From CAMAXB01 sp964476565 (lineage in GTDB: Bacteria; Verrucomicrobiota; Verrucomicrobiia; Opitutales; Opitutaceae): 23,811 nt of DNA. This document shows positions 14,535 through 22,446 of this stretch, one piece after another. The notes under the pieces were generated by a model. It was not told the DNA's origin. It searched no databases and was given only the letters and a program-made list of their open reading frames with translations. The translations under genes were made by a program, and so were the position numbers. The stretch lies in contig CAYZBG010000076.1 in the NCBI GenBank assembly GCA_964476565.1, positions 1 through 23,811 on the forward strand. Direction: 5' to 3'. How positions within the stretch are numbered: position 1 is the first letter of the stretch; every line of letters begins with the position of its first letter.

Positions 14535-15179
14535 ATGAAAACGCCGTTTCTAAGTCTCCTCCTCGGTGCAGCAACGTTAATCCCCGCGGCCGGCCTGGCG
14601 GCCGAGAAGGATCCTTACGACGAGATCGTCAAAACCTACGACCGCAACGGGGACGGCAAACTCGACGAAGACGAGAAGGTGGCCGCCAAGGAAGCCATGG
14701 CGATGCAGGGCCAGAAGGGCCCGGCCCGCAAGGCCCTCGAGGAGCGTGTGGCCAAAGCGAATCCCGAGCAACGCGCCAAGATGCTCGAGAACCTCAGAGC
14801 GCGCATCGAGGAATCTCCCGGCCAGCTCCGGCGCTTTGACAAGAACAGCAACGGCAAACTCGACTACGACGAGTGGGCGACGGCCCGCGCGCAGTTCGAG
14901 AAGAACGCGGCCAAGAAGGCGACGGCCAAGGGCAAGGAGGGCGCCAAGCTGGCCGAGGTGCGCGGCAAGATGCTCCAGGAGTTCGACCAAAACGGCGACG
15001 GCCAGCTCGACGAAGCCGAGCGCACGGCGATGGCAGCGGCCAACCGCGCTCGAGCCGAGGCCAATCCCCGCTTGCTCCGCCGCTTCGACCAGGACGGCGA
15101 CGGCAAGTTGAACGATCGCGAGTGGGAGTCGGCGCGGACCCAGATCGGCGAGCTGCTCGAGAATCGGAAGAACCGATAA
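14535..15179 (+). CDS. Exported EF-hand calcium-binding protein with four loops
   Basis: This 214-aa protein has a signal peptide (MKTPFLSLLLGAATLIPAAG, cleavage likely after LAA near residue 23) and four canonical EF-hand loops. These are DRNGDGKLDEDE (36-47), DKNSNGKLDYDE (102-113), DQNGDGQLDEAE (151-162) and DQDGDGKLNDRE (185-196). Each has acidic or Asn ligands at positions 1, 3, 5 and Glu at 12. Linkers are alanine/lysine-rich helices. It should bind Ca2+ in the periplasm or outside. The start is ATG 14535; a GTG at 14493 would spoil the signal peptide. The sulfatase gene follows after 60 nt on the same strand. EF-hand proteins with this loop style are frequent in Planctomycetes and Verrucomicrobia, but their roles are mostly unknown. 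Confidence 0.9.
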   Translation: MKTPFLSLLLGAATLIPAAGLAAEKDPYDEIVKTYDRNGDGKLDEDEKVAAKEAMAMQGQKGPARKALEERVAKANPEQRAKMLENLRARIEESPGQLRRFDKNSNGKLDYDEWATARAQFEKNAAKKATAKGKEGAKLAEVRGKMLQEFDQNGDGQLDEAERTAMAAANRARAEANPRLLRRFDQDGDGKLNDREWESARTQIGELLENRKNR

Positions 15180-15239
15180 CGTGGCTCGCGGGCAGCGCGG
15201 GCTGGTCGTCCCGGTCAGGACCGTGTAAGCGTCGCGGTC

Positions 15240-16640
15240 ATGTGGTTCTCCCTACCCCGCTCGCGCCGGCGAACGCTCGTCTGGCAGGTCATTGGTTTTG
15301 TTTGGCTGGGCGCCGTCCTCGCCAGCGTGGCGGCCGAGTCCCCAAGCCCGGCCCGTCGCCCGCACCTGCTGGTGATCATGGTCGATGATCTTGGCTGGGG
15401 TGACCTCGGGTGTTACGGCGCGCCCGACCTGCGCACGCCGCACCTCGACCGGTTGGCGGCAGAAGGTCTGCGCTTCACCCGCTTTCGCGCCAACAGCAGC
15501 GTCTGTTCGCCAACGCGGGCTGCGTTGCTCACCGGACGTTATCCGGACCAGGTGGGCGTGCCCGGGGTGATCCGCACGGACCCGGCCAATACTTGGGGTT
15601 ACCTGTCTGCGGCCCCCACGGTCGCGGAACGCCTGCGCGAGGCCGGTTATGCCACGGCGCTGGTGGGCAAGTGGCATCTCGGGCTCTCGTCGCCAAACAC
15701 GCCGAACGAACGCGGTTTTGCCGAGTTTCACGGCTTTCTCGGCGACATGATGGACGACGTCTGGCACCACCGGCGTCACGGGCAAAACTACCTGCGTCGC
15801 AATGCCGAGGTGATCGCGCCCGAGGGGCACGTTACCGACCTGTTCACCGGGTGGGCGCAGGCGTTTCTGGAGTCGCGGGCTGCGGCCGGGCCGGAGGCGG
15901 CGCCGTTCTTCCTGTTCTTGTCGTACACCGCCCCGCACGACCCGATCCAGCCGCCGCCGGAGTGGGTGGCGCGGGTCGAGGCGCGGGAGTCCGGCATCAC
16001 GCCGGCGCGGGCAAAGCTGGCCGCGTTCATCGAGCAGCTCGACGATGGCGTCGGCCGCGTGCTCGCCACGTTGCAGGAACGCGGGCTCGCCGACGACACG
16101 CTGGTGATCTTCACCTCGGACAACGGCGGTCGGACTGACCTGGGGGCGCGCAACGGTCCGCACCGCGGCGCCAAGGGCTCCATGTACGAGGGCGGGCTCG
16201 CCGTGGCAGCGCTGGCGCGCTGGCCCGGGCGGATCGCGCCGGGCACGACCACGGACGCGCTCGCGTTGACCATGGATCTGGCGCCCACGCTGCTCGAGGT
16301 TGCGGGGCTCCCACCGTCCGCGGACCTCGACGGGGTGAGCCTGTCACCGCTCCTGCACGGCCGGCCGCAGCCCGGCCTGGAACGGCCGGTGTATTTCGTG
16401 CGGCGCGAAGGCGGACTGCCGTTTGGCGGCAAGACCATCGAGGCCGTGCGGGTGGGTGACTGGAAACTGCTGCAGAACTCGCCCTTTGAACCCTTGCAGC
16501 TCTTCAACCTCGCAGAGGATCCGATGGAGGAGCGCAACCTCGCCGGGTCCGAGCCGGCCCGCATGCGCGAGCTGGGCGCCGTCCTGCGCCGATTCATCCA
16601 ACGCGGGGGCGCACTGCCCTGGCAGCCCGCGTTGCCGTGA
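15240..16640 (+). CDS. Secreted S1-type sulfatase (formylglycine-dependent)
   Basis: This 466-aa arylsulfatase-like enzyme hydrolyses sulfate esters, probably of a glycan. The N-terminus is a signal peptide or anchor (RSRRR, then hydrophobic residues 13-31, cleavage near AAES). D49-D50 in VDDLGWGD bind Ca2+. C89 in CSPTRAALLTGR is the residue converted to formylglycine (C-x-P-x-R). GKWHLG (143-148), TAPHDP (230-235) and SDNGG (293-297, Ca2+ ligands D294 and N295) complete the active site. The C-terminal region carries the usual WKLLQ...LFNLAEDPMEERNLA. The maturation enzyme (FGE) is not in the window. The target sulfated sugar is unknown, since class S1 subfamily cannot be told by eye. It is preceded by the EF-hand gene and followed by the MFS gene. 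Confidence 0.95.
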   Translation: MWFSLPRSRRRTLVWQVIGFVWLGAVLASVAAESPSPARRPHLLVIMVDDLGWGDLGCYGAPDLRTPHLDRLAAEGLRFTRFRANSSVCSPTRAALLTGRYPDQVGVPGVIRTDPANTWGYLSAAPTVAERLREAGYATALVGKWHLGLSSPNTPNERGFAEFHGFLGDMMDDVWHHRRHGQNYLRRNAEVIAPEGHVTDLFTGWAQAFLESRAAAGPEAAPFFLFLSYTAPHDPIQPPPEWVARVEARESGITPARAKLAAFIEQLDDGVGRVLATLQERGLADDTLVIFTSDNGGRTDLGARNGPHRGAKGSMYEGGLAVAALARWPGRIAPGTTTDALALTMDLAPTLLEVAGLPPSADLDGVSLSPLLHGRPQPGLERPVYFVRREGGLPFGGKTIEAVRVGDWKLLQNSPFEPLQLFNLAEDPMEERNLAGSEPARMRELGAVLRRFIQRGGALPWQPALP

Positions 16641-16785
16641 CGGTCCTGGCCACGGCTGGACTTCCCAATCGCAGCGTTGATTGTGGCCAGATGCGTTTGA
16701 AAGGGAGAGAACATCCGGCGCGCCGAGCTGGGTTCAGTGAGACCCTTGGAACGAGGTGCGCTCGGTCCGGTGGTGTTCGCGTCGC

Positions 16786-17967
16786 GTGAGCGCCCCGTCG
16801 TCCCTGCTTCGCCTCAAGGCCCACTACTTTTGGGTCTTTGCGGTCTTTGGCTGCATCTCGCCCTACCTGCCCGTCTACCTGCGGGAAGTGAAGGGACTCG
16901 CGCCCGGACAGATCGGCCTGATCCTGGCTGCGGGTCAGAGTGGCGTGCTCTTCCTTCCCCCGGTCATGACCTTTGTGGCGGACCGTTATGGCTGGGTGGC
17001 TCCGCTGATGCTGGGTCTCTTCGGCCTCAACCTGGCGGCCATGGCCGGGCTGTCGCTCGCGACCGGGTTTACGGCCTGCCTGCTGGCGGTGTTCTTCAAT
17101 CAACTCGCGAACCAGCCGCAGGTGGCGTTGAGCGACGGCCTTTTCTTTTCGTTGCAGCGTGCGGTGGGCGCCGGCTCGACACCGTTCACGTCGGTGCGGG
17201 TGTGGGGCACGATCGGCTTCATCGCGCCAAGTGCGGTGATCGTATCGGTCTTCGCCTTGGGCGGCCTGGAGCTCGTGCCCTACGCTGCCATGGCGGCTGC
17301 GGCGGTCGGCATGATCAACGCCCGCCATTTGCCGCGGCGGCTCGAGCGACCGCCGGAGGCCCGCACCCGCGTACCGACTGCCGACGCCGCGCGGCTGCTG
17401 GTCCGGCCGCGGCTCGCCCTGTTCTGCACTGGCATGGGGCTGCTCATTGCGACCAACGCGGCCTACTACGGGTTCTATCCCTTGTACCTCACCCAACAGG
17501 TCGGCATCGAGGCGCGCTGGGTCGGATTGATCGCCACAATCGGGGTCGCCTTGGAAATCGGTTTCATGCTGGGTTTCGAGCGCCTCCGCGCGCGCCTCGG
17601 CTTGCGCGGCCTCATGGTCGCCGGCTTTGCCGCCGGTTTGACCCGCCTCGGCCTGCTGGCCTTTGCCCCGTCCGTCATCACGGCGATTGGGCTGCAGGTC
17701 GGGCACGGGTTGACCATCATTGGGCTGCTGGTCGCGCCCGTCATGTACCTCAACGCCCTCGCGGGCGACAGTTACCGCAACTCCGTGCAGGGCCTCTACG
17801 CGATGCTGGTGAGCGGGCTCTTTGCCGTGGCCGGCAGTTCCCTGTCCGGCCAGTTGGCGGAGCTGGGTTTGCTCACCCTCTACCGGACCGCGTTTGGTGT
17901 TTGCCTCATCGGCGGCGTGCTCGTGGTCGTGTCGTTTCTCTGGCCGGTCCGGTCGGCCCAGACCTGA
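16786..17967 (+). CDS. MFS transporter, sugar/proton-symporter-like (LacY/PPP-type)
   Basis: This 393-aa membrane protein has twelve expected transmembrane helices. The N-terminus (LLRLKAHYFWVFAVFGCISPYLPVYLREVKGLAPGQIGLIL) is characteristic of the MFS group containing LacY, nucleoside and phenylpropionate permeases. The A-loop motif is present as ADRYGW, and SVRVWGTIGFIAPS lies in helix 5, as in the same group. A central loop (PRRLERPPEARTRVPTADAAR) separates the halves. The GTG at 16786 is chosen: it overlaps the stop of a 32-codon upstream reading frame as GTGA, and gives a short N-terminus. A GTG at 16756 is possible and adds ten residues. The substrate is probably a sugar released in the sulfatase step, by context only. 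Confidence 0.88.
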   Translation: MSAPSSLLRLKAHYFWVFAVFGCISPYLPVYLREVKGLAPGQIGLILAAGQSGVLFLPPVMTFVADRYGWVAPLMLGLFGLNLAAMAGLSLATGFTACLLAVFFNQLANQPQVALSDGLFFSLQRAVGAGSTPFTSVRVWGTIGFIAPSAVIVSVFALGGLELVPYAAMAAAAVGMINARHLPRRLERPPEARTRVPTADAARLLVRPRLALFCTGMGLLIATNAAYYGFYPLYLTQQVGIEARWVGLIATIGVALEIGFMLGFERLRARLGLRGLMVAGFAAGLTRLGLLAFAPSVITAIGLQVGHGLTIIGLLVAPVMYLNALAGDSYRNSVQGLYAMLVSGLFAVAGSSLSGQLAELGLLTLYRTAFGVCLIGGVLVVVSFLWPVRSAQT

Positions 17968-18232
17968 GGGGGCAGCGCAACGGTTGAAGGGAGCGTGCGG
18001 CGCACGCGGCGGCGATCGTGTTCCTCGCGCAACAGCCGGAAGAGGATGCTGGTCACGGTGTGCATGCCGCAGCCTACCACGGCGGTGGGTCCGGTGGCAG
18101 ATACAGCGTCGCGACGAAGGGGCGCATACAGTCCTGCGTTCCCGGGCAGGCGCGGCTTGCAAGCCGGGGTGGAGCTTCCGCATCTTCGCCCCGCCCCGCC
18201 GGTGTGGCGGCGATGGCGGCCCTACGTCCTTC
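17968..18232. other. 265-nt gap before the ABC fusion gene, with perfect palindrome
   Basis: No convincing gene is seen. The main feature is the perfect 14-bp palindrome CGGCTTGCAAGCCG at 18153-18166, about 70-110 nt before the possible starts of the transporter gene. Its TTGCAA centre and arm length fit a LacI-family operator, the usual control for CUT1 sugar transporters. Frames are open through much of the gap, but the translations are arginine/proline-rich and not protein-like. Confidence 0.4.
18153..18166. promoter_or_regulatory. Candidate LacI-type operator
   Basis: CGGCTTGCAAGCCG is self-complementary over all 14 bases. It sits upstream of a carbohydrate ABC transporter, where LacI-family repressors commonly act. 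No regulator gene is in the window. Confidence 0.4.
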
Positions 18233-20593
18233 GTGTCCTCCTTTCTCCTGCCTCTGTCCCTGCTGTTCCGTGTGCTGCGACCCTCCGCGGCCGGGACCTG
18301 GCTGGTGGCGCTCCTCGCGCTCGCGCGGGCCGCACTGGCGGCGGAATCGCCGACGCGCGTGCTCGATGTGCCTGTCTTCGCCGGCGGCTTCGGCATCGCC
18401 TTCTACGAGGAGACGGCGCGGCTCTTCGAACGCGAACGCCCGGGGGTGACGGTGCGCCTCTACGGCGATCCGCGTGTGGCCGACAAGATCCGCGTGCGGG
18501 TGATGGACGGCACGCTACCGGACGCCGCGCAGAGCGGCCAGGTGCTGTGGCCGGCGTTGATCCGGGCGGGTAAGGTGGTCGATCTCACGCCCTACCTCGA
18601 CGGGCCCAACTGGGAGGGCGACGCACGCTGGGGCGACACGTTCGTGGCCGGCGCGCTCGATGCGTGGCGGGTCGATGGCGGCATCTACGGCCTGCCGTTC
18701 AGCTACGCCGCGTGGACGATCTTCTACGACCGGGCCCTGTTCCGGCGCCACGGCTGGCAGGAGCCTCGCACGTGGGATGAGTTCTTCGCCCTCTGCGCTC
18801 AGATCGAGGCGGCCGGGGTGGCGCCCCTCGCGCTGCCCGGCACGCGCGGGCTGTACCCCGAGGCCTTCTTCCGCGCCGCCTACTACAACCTCGCCGGAGC
18901 GGACGGCTGGCGTGCGCTGGGCGCGCTCGACCCCGGCGCGCGCACGGATACCCGCCACACGCGGGCGGCGGAGATCCTGCAACGCATCACGACGCGCCAC
19001 ACCCTGCGTGGTTGGGAGGGCGCCACGCACACCGGCGCGCAGCTCGCCTTCATCGAAGGCCGTGCCGCCATGACGGTGTCGGGTTCCTGGTTCCTCAACG
19101 AAATGAAGACCCGGCTGCCGGCCGGCTTCGAGCTGGGCACGATGAACTTCCCGGTCTTTCCGGACGGCGCCGCCGATCCGTCGGCGATCCAGACAGGCAG
19201 CGACAGCTTCTTCGTCTTCGCCACTGGCGACGCGGAACGCCTGCGCCTGACGGTCGATTTTCTCCGCTTCCTTACCTCCCGGGCGCGGGCCGAGGCCTTC
19301 GTCCGTCGGCTCGACGCACCCGTGGCGGTACGCGGCGTGCCGCCCGAGGCCTACTCCGAGCTCAGCCGGCCGACCGCGCGCCTGATCGCCGGGGCGAAGG
19401 AATCGTTCAACATGCCGCAGGACATGCTGCAGCCCCCTGGTATTCGCCAGGCCATGACGGATGCGCGATTCCGGCTCATGACCGGGGAGCTTTCACCTGC
19501 CGGCTTCGGCGAGGCCCTCGAGGCGGCGGCGGAAGGGGACCGTGTACGGGCTGCCTCCCCCGGCACCGTGACGGTGCGGCACGGCGGGCGGGCGGCGGCG
19601 CTCGTGGCTGCACTGCTCGCGCTGGGGGCCTGGGCCGCCTGGAGCGCGTGGCGCCGTGCCAAGGGTAGTCATGGTAAAGTGGATACGGAGGGCCGGCCCC
19701 GGCTGGGTTCGGCTGCATCCCTCGGTTTCGTCGGTCCGGCCTTTGTGCTCTACGGAGCGTTCGTCCTCCTGCCCGGTCTCGCCGCCCTCGGGTGGGCGTT
19801 CACCTTCTGGGACGGCCTGGGCGACCAGCGCTGGGCCGGACTGCTGCATTTCAAATGGCTGCTGCTGGAGAGCGACGTCTTCTGGGTCGCGCTGGGCAAC
19901 AATGTCTTCCTCATGCTCGCGCCGGCCGTGGTGGTGGTGCCAGTGGCGCTGCTCTGTGCGGCCCTGCTGCACCGCGGGGTGGCAGGCGCCACCTTCTTTC
20001 GGGTCGTGCTGCTTTTTCCCAACCTGCTCGGCGGGATCGCGGCGGCGCTGCTCTGGCTCAACGCCTACGAACCGCACGGCGGCCTGGTCAATGCCGCGTT
20101 GTCCGGGCTCGGTCGCTGGGTCGGCAGCGAGAGCCTCGCGGGTTTTGCCGGGTTTCCGTGGCTTTCGCCCGACCACCTCTACCCTGCCCTGCTGCCGGTT
20201 TATCTGTGGATGGCCTGCGGCTTCAACCTCGTGCTCTACCTCGCCGCCATGCAGGGCGTGCCCGACGAGTTGTATGAGGCGGCGGAGATCGAGGGCGCCT
20301 CGCGCCTGCGGCAGTTCTTTGCCATCACGCTGCCCATGATCTGGGAGGTGATCGTGATCTCCGCGGTCTTTCTCGTCATCGGCGGGCTCAACGCCTTCGA
20401 GATGGTCTGGTTGCTCACCCAGCAGGATCCGGTGTCCGGTGTGCACACGCTGAGCACCCTGATGGTGTCGACGATGTTCAAGGAGTTCGACGTCGGCCGG
20501 GCCACGGCCATTGCGGTGGTGCTGTTTGTCCTCGTGCTCGCCGGCAGCGCGGCGGTGATGCGCGGGCTGCGCCGGGAGGCGGTGGAACGATGA
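18233..20593 (+). CDS. Fused solute-binding protein and MalF-type permease, CUT1 sugar ABC transporter
   Basis: One continuous 786-aa frame joins two proteins that are normally separate. Residues 1-37 form a signal sequence (WLVALLALARAALAAES). About 38-445 is a family 1 extracellular solute-binding protein (MalE-like), with DVPVFAGGFGIAFYEETARLFERERPGV, YGLPFSYAAWTIFYDRALF and WDEFFALCAQIEAAGVAPLAL. About 452-472 is a membrane helix ending WRRAKG. A polar linker follows, then about 500-786 is a MalF-type permease with six helices and the EAA loop YEAAEIEGASRLRQFFAITLP near 680-700. The topology is coherent: the binding domain is periplasmic and the linker cytoplasmic. The start is uncertain (GTG 18233, or GTG 18272 giving a shorter signal). 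No stop or frameshift separates the halves. The sugar is unknown. Confidence 0.9.
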   Translation: MSSFLLPLSLLFRVLRPSAAGTWLVALLALARAALAAESPTRVLDVPVFAGGFGIAFYEETARLFERERPGVTVRLYGDPRVADKIRVRVMDGTLPDAAQSGQVLWPALIRAGKVVDLTPYLDGPNWEGDARWGDTFVAGALDAWRVDGGIYGLPFSYAAWTIFYDRALFRRHGWQEPRTWDEFFALCAQIEAAGVAPLALPGTRGLYPEAFFRAAYYNLAGADGWRALGALDPGARTDTRHTRAAEILQRITTRHTLRGWEGATHTGAQLAFIEGRAAMTVSGSWFLNEMKTRLPAGFELGTMNFPVFPDGAADPSAIQTGSDSFFVFATGDAERLRLTVDFLRFLTSRARAEAFVRRLDAPVAVRGVPPEAYSELSRPTARLIAGAKESFNMPQDMLQPPGIRQAMTDARFRLMTGELSPAGFGEALEAAAEGDRVRAASPGTVTVRHGGRAAALVAALLALGAWAAWSAWRRAKGSHGKVDTEGRPRLGSAASLGFVGPAFVLYGAFVLLPGLAALGWAFTFWDGLGDQRWAGLLHFKWLLLESDVFWVALGNNVFLMLAPAVVVVPVALLCAALLHRGVAGATFFRVVLLFPNLLGGIAAALLWLNAYEPHGGLVNAALSGLGRWVGSESLAGFAGFPWLSPDHLYPALLPVYLWMACGFNLVLYLAAMQGVPDELYEAAEIEGASRLRQFFAITLPMIWEVIVISAVFLVIGGLNAFEMVWLLTQQDPVSGVHTLSTLMVSTMFKEFDVGRATAIAVVLFVLVLAGSAAVMRGLRREAVER

Positions 20594-21429
20594 AGATCAC
20601 CCGGTCGCTGCTCGTCGTCGCGCTGGCTGCGTACGCCCTCTGGGTCGTCTTCCCGATGATCTGGGTCGCGTACTCGTCGCTGAAGGCGGACGACACGATC
20701 TTCCGCGACACCTTTGCGCTGCCGCCGGCGGGCGACCTTCGCTGGGACAACTATGCCCGGGCCTGGGGCGAGGCGCGCTTCGGCGATTACTTTCTGAACT
20801 CTGTGGTGGTGACCGCGGTGTCGGTCACCCTCATCGTCTACCTCGGCGCGCTCGCGGCCTATGCGTTGTCCCGTTTCCGGGTGCGGGGAGGACCGGTGGT
20901 CTTCTGGCTCTTCCTCGCCGGCCTGATGATCCCGGCCCAGCTCGCGATGGTGCCGCTGTTCTTCGAACTGCGCGCCCTCGGGCTGCTCAACTCCCGGATG
21001 GGGTTGATTTTGGTCTACACCGCGAACGGCCTGCCCTTCGCGATCTTCATTCTCGCCGGATTCTTCCGCTCGCTGCCGCGCACACTCTACGAGGCGGCGA
21101 TCATCGACGGCTGCGGGGAGTTCGATGCCTTCCGCCGCGTGATGCTGCCGCTGGCGCGGCCCGGCCTGGTGACGGTGGCGATCTTCCAGTTCATCGGCGT
21201 GTGGAAGGAGTACTTCTTTGCCTTCATGCTCATCGGCGGCGACATCGACGGCGCCGCGCGCACCCTGCCGCTCGGCCTGGCGAACCTGGCCATCACGGCG
21301 CAGTACCGGTCCGACTACGGCATGCTCTTCGCCGGCCTCGTCCTCGTCACCCTGCCCATCCTCCTCGTCTACGTCTTCCTGCAGAAACACCTGGTCAAAG
21401 GCGTGACCGCGGGTGCGCTGAAGGGGTGA
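20590..21429 (+). CDS. MalG-type permease of CUT1 sugar ABC transporter
   Basis: This 279-aa inner-membrane protein is the second channel subunit. It has an N-terminal helix (LLVVALAAYALWVVFPMIWVAYSSLK) and five further helices. The EAA loop YEAAIIDGCGEFDAFRRVMLPLARPG lies near residues 165-190, where the ATPase docks. The C-terminus LVKGVTAGALKG is the standard end of this family. Its ATG overlaps the stop of the fusion gene as ATGA, so the two are translationally coupled and should be made in equal amounts. No ATP-binding subunit follows. CUT1 systems often share a MsmK/UgpC-type ATPase encoded elsewhere, which is the likely case here. The next gene is convergent. Confidence 0.95.
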   Translation: MKITRSLLVVALAAYALWVVFPMIWVAYSSLKADDTIFRDTFALPPAGDLRWDNYARAWGEARFGDYFLNSVVVTAVSVTLIVYLGALAAYALSRFRVRGGPVVFWLFLAGLMIPAQLAMVPLFFELRALGLLNSRMGLILVYTANGLPFAIFILAGFFRSLPRTLYEAAIIDGCGEFDAFRRVMLPLARPGLVTVAIFQFIGVWKEYFFAFMLIGGDIDGAARTLPLGLANLAITAQYRSDYGMLFAGLVLVTLPILLVYVFLQKHLVKGVTAGALKG

Positions 21430-21448
21430 GGGTCAGAAAAACGCTCTC

Positions 21449-22327
21449 TCATCGAGGATCGTTGAACTTCGCATCCTTGATCTCGAAGTCGGCGAGGGTG
21501 AGCACATGGGTGCCGGCAAGGACCATGGCATCACCTACCACCAGACGTGCGATCACTTCATCCGGATGCTCGGCGGCGACGATGGCACGCAGCTCAAACG
21601 GCAAGTTCAAATAGGCGTACCTGCCTTTCGCCGTGATCTTTCGCCCATCCCTGAGCCGGCCGTGAGTATCGTCAATGCAGGCGGCCAGGGCCTTTTGCAG
21701 GGCAGTCCTGATTCCGTTCGCGAATCGCTCCTGCTCCATCCATCCATCGTCCCCATCGAGCCGATACTCTCCGGGAGCCCGCGCAAAATAGCGCACCGAC
21801 CAGACCGGTTTGTTGTCCGAGCCCAAGATCTCCGCCCGTAGCAACGCGTGCAAATGCGCAAGACCGGCTTTGTCCACCGTGAACACGGCATAAGGGGACA
21901 GGCGAAGGCGTCCCTTTCCTTCTGCGTTAAAGGTCCACGCCGGGGTGCTTTGTTCTCGCCCGGCGTCCGCGATCAGCGAGGTGAGGATGGAGCCCAGATC
22001 GCTTCCGGTGCGGCTGGTCTCATCGCTGAACTTTTTCTCCGCGGAGGACTGGTTGGCCTGCCCCGCGACGAGGACGCCGACAGGGCCGAAAAGCATTCCA
22101 GTGAGAAGGCCCTTCTGATGACCGCTGACGATGACTTGGCGCTGGTCGTCGTAGTAGGCGCCGAGGGGCAGCTCCGTCATTTTGGACATGGGCTTTGGCA
22201 CCACCGATACATCCAGACTTTGGCTTGGTTGGGGATAGGGAGCGATGCGATTGAAGCTGGCACAGCCGGTGGAGAGCACGGCGAGCACCAGGGAGACCAG
22301 GAAGCAAAAGAGCGGGTTGGAGCGCAT
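21449..22327 (-). CDS. Lipoprotein of unknown function
   Basis: This 292-aa protein begins with a type II signal peptide (MRSNPLFCFLVSLVLAVLSTGC), the lipobox STGC giving lipidated Cys22. It is therefore a membrane-anchored periplasmic or outer-membrane lipoprotein. The mature part has a short glycine-rich hydrophobic stretch (GLLTGMLFGPVGVLVAG, about residues 75-91) that could insert in a membrane. After it comes a soluble region with YAVFTVDKAGLAHLHALLRAEIL and WSVRYFARAPGEYRLDGDDGW. I do not recognise the family. The longer frame to 22432 is rejected in favour of the clear lipobox start at ATG 22327. It is divergent from the VWA gene, which is also exported, so the two could share a control region. 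Confidence 0.82.
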   Translation of the reverse strand: MRSNPLFCFLVSLVLAVLSTGCASFNRIAPYPQPSQSLDVSVVPKPMSKMTELPLGAYYDDQRQVIVSGHQKGLLTGMLFGPVGVLVAGQANQSSAEKKFSDETSRTGSDLGSILTSLIADAGREQSTPAWTFNAEGKGRLRLSPYAVFTVDKAGLAHLHALLRAEILGSDNKPVWSVRYFARAPGEYRLDGDDGWMEQERFANGIRTALQKALAACIDDTHGRLRDGRKITAKGRYAYLNLPFELRAIVAAEHPDEVIARLVVGDAMVLAGTHVLTLADFEIKDAKFNDPR

Positions 22328-22446
22328 AGGGAAGGCCGGCAAAAAAAGAGGGTCAGGATCATGGGGCAAGCTTGCGGCCAAGTCGGCATCACCAAAATTT
22401 GCATCGCGAACCGGGCTTGGGCGTGTGATCACCTCGTCGTAGAGCG

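Noticed and set aside
16646..16690. Inverted repeat CTGGCCAC / GTGGCCAG after the sulfatase
   Set aside because: Perfect 8-bp arms, but a 29-nt loop and no T-tract. Such pairs are expected by chance at this GC content.
17822..18232. N-terminal extension of the ABC fusion frame
   Set aside because: The frame is open, but the residues are arginine/cysteine-rich, overlap the end of the MFS gene, and would bury the signal peptide.
16594..18396. 600-codon minus-strand open frame antisense to the MFS gene
   Set aside because: The translation is rich in R, Q, H, E and D with no hydrophobic core or motif. It is the mirror of a GC-rich coding frame, while the plus strand encodes a clear MFS protein.
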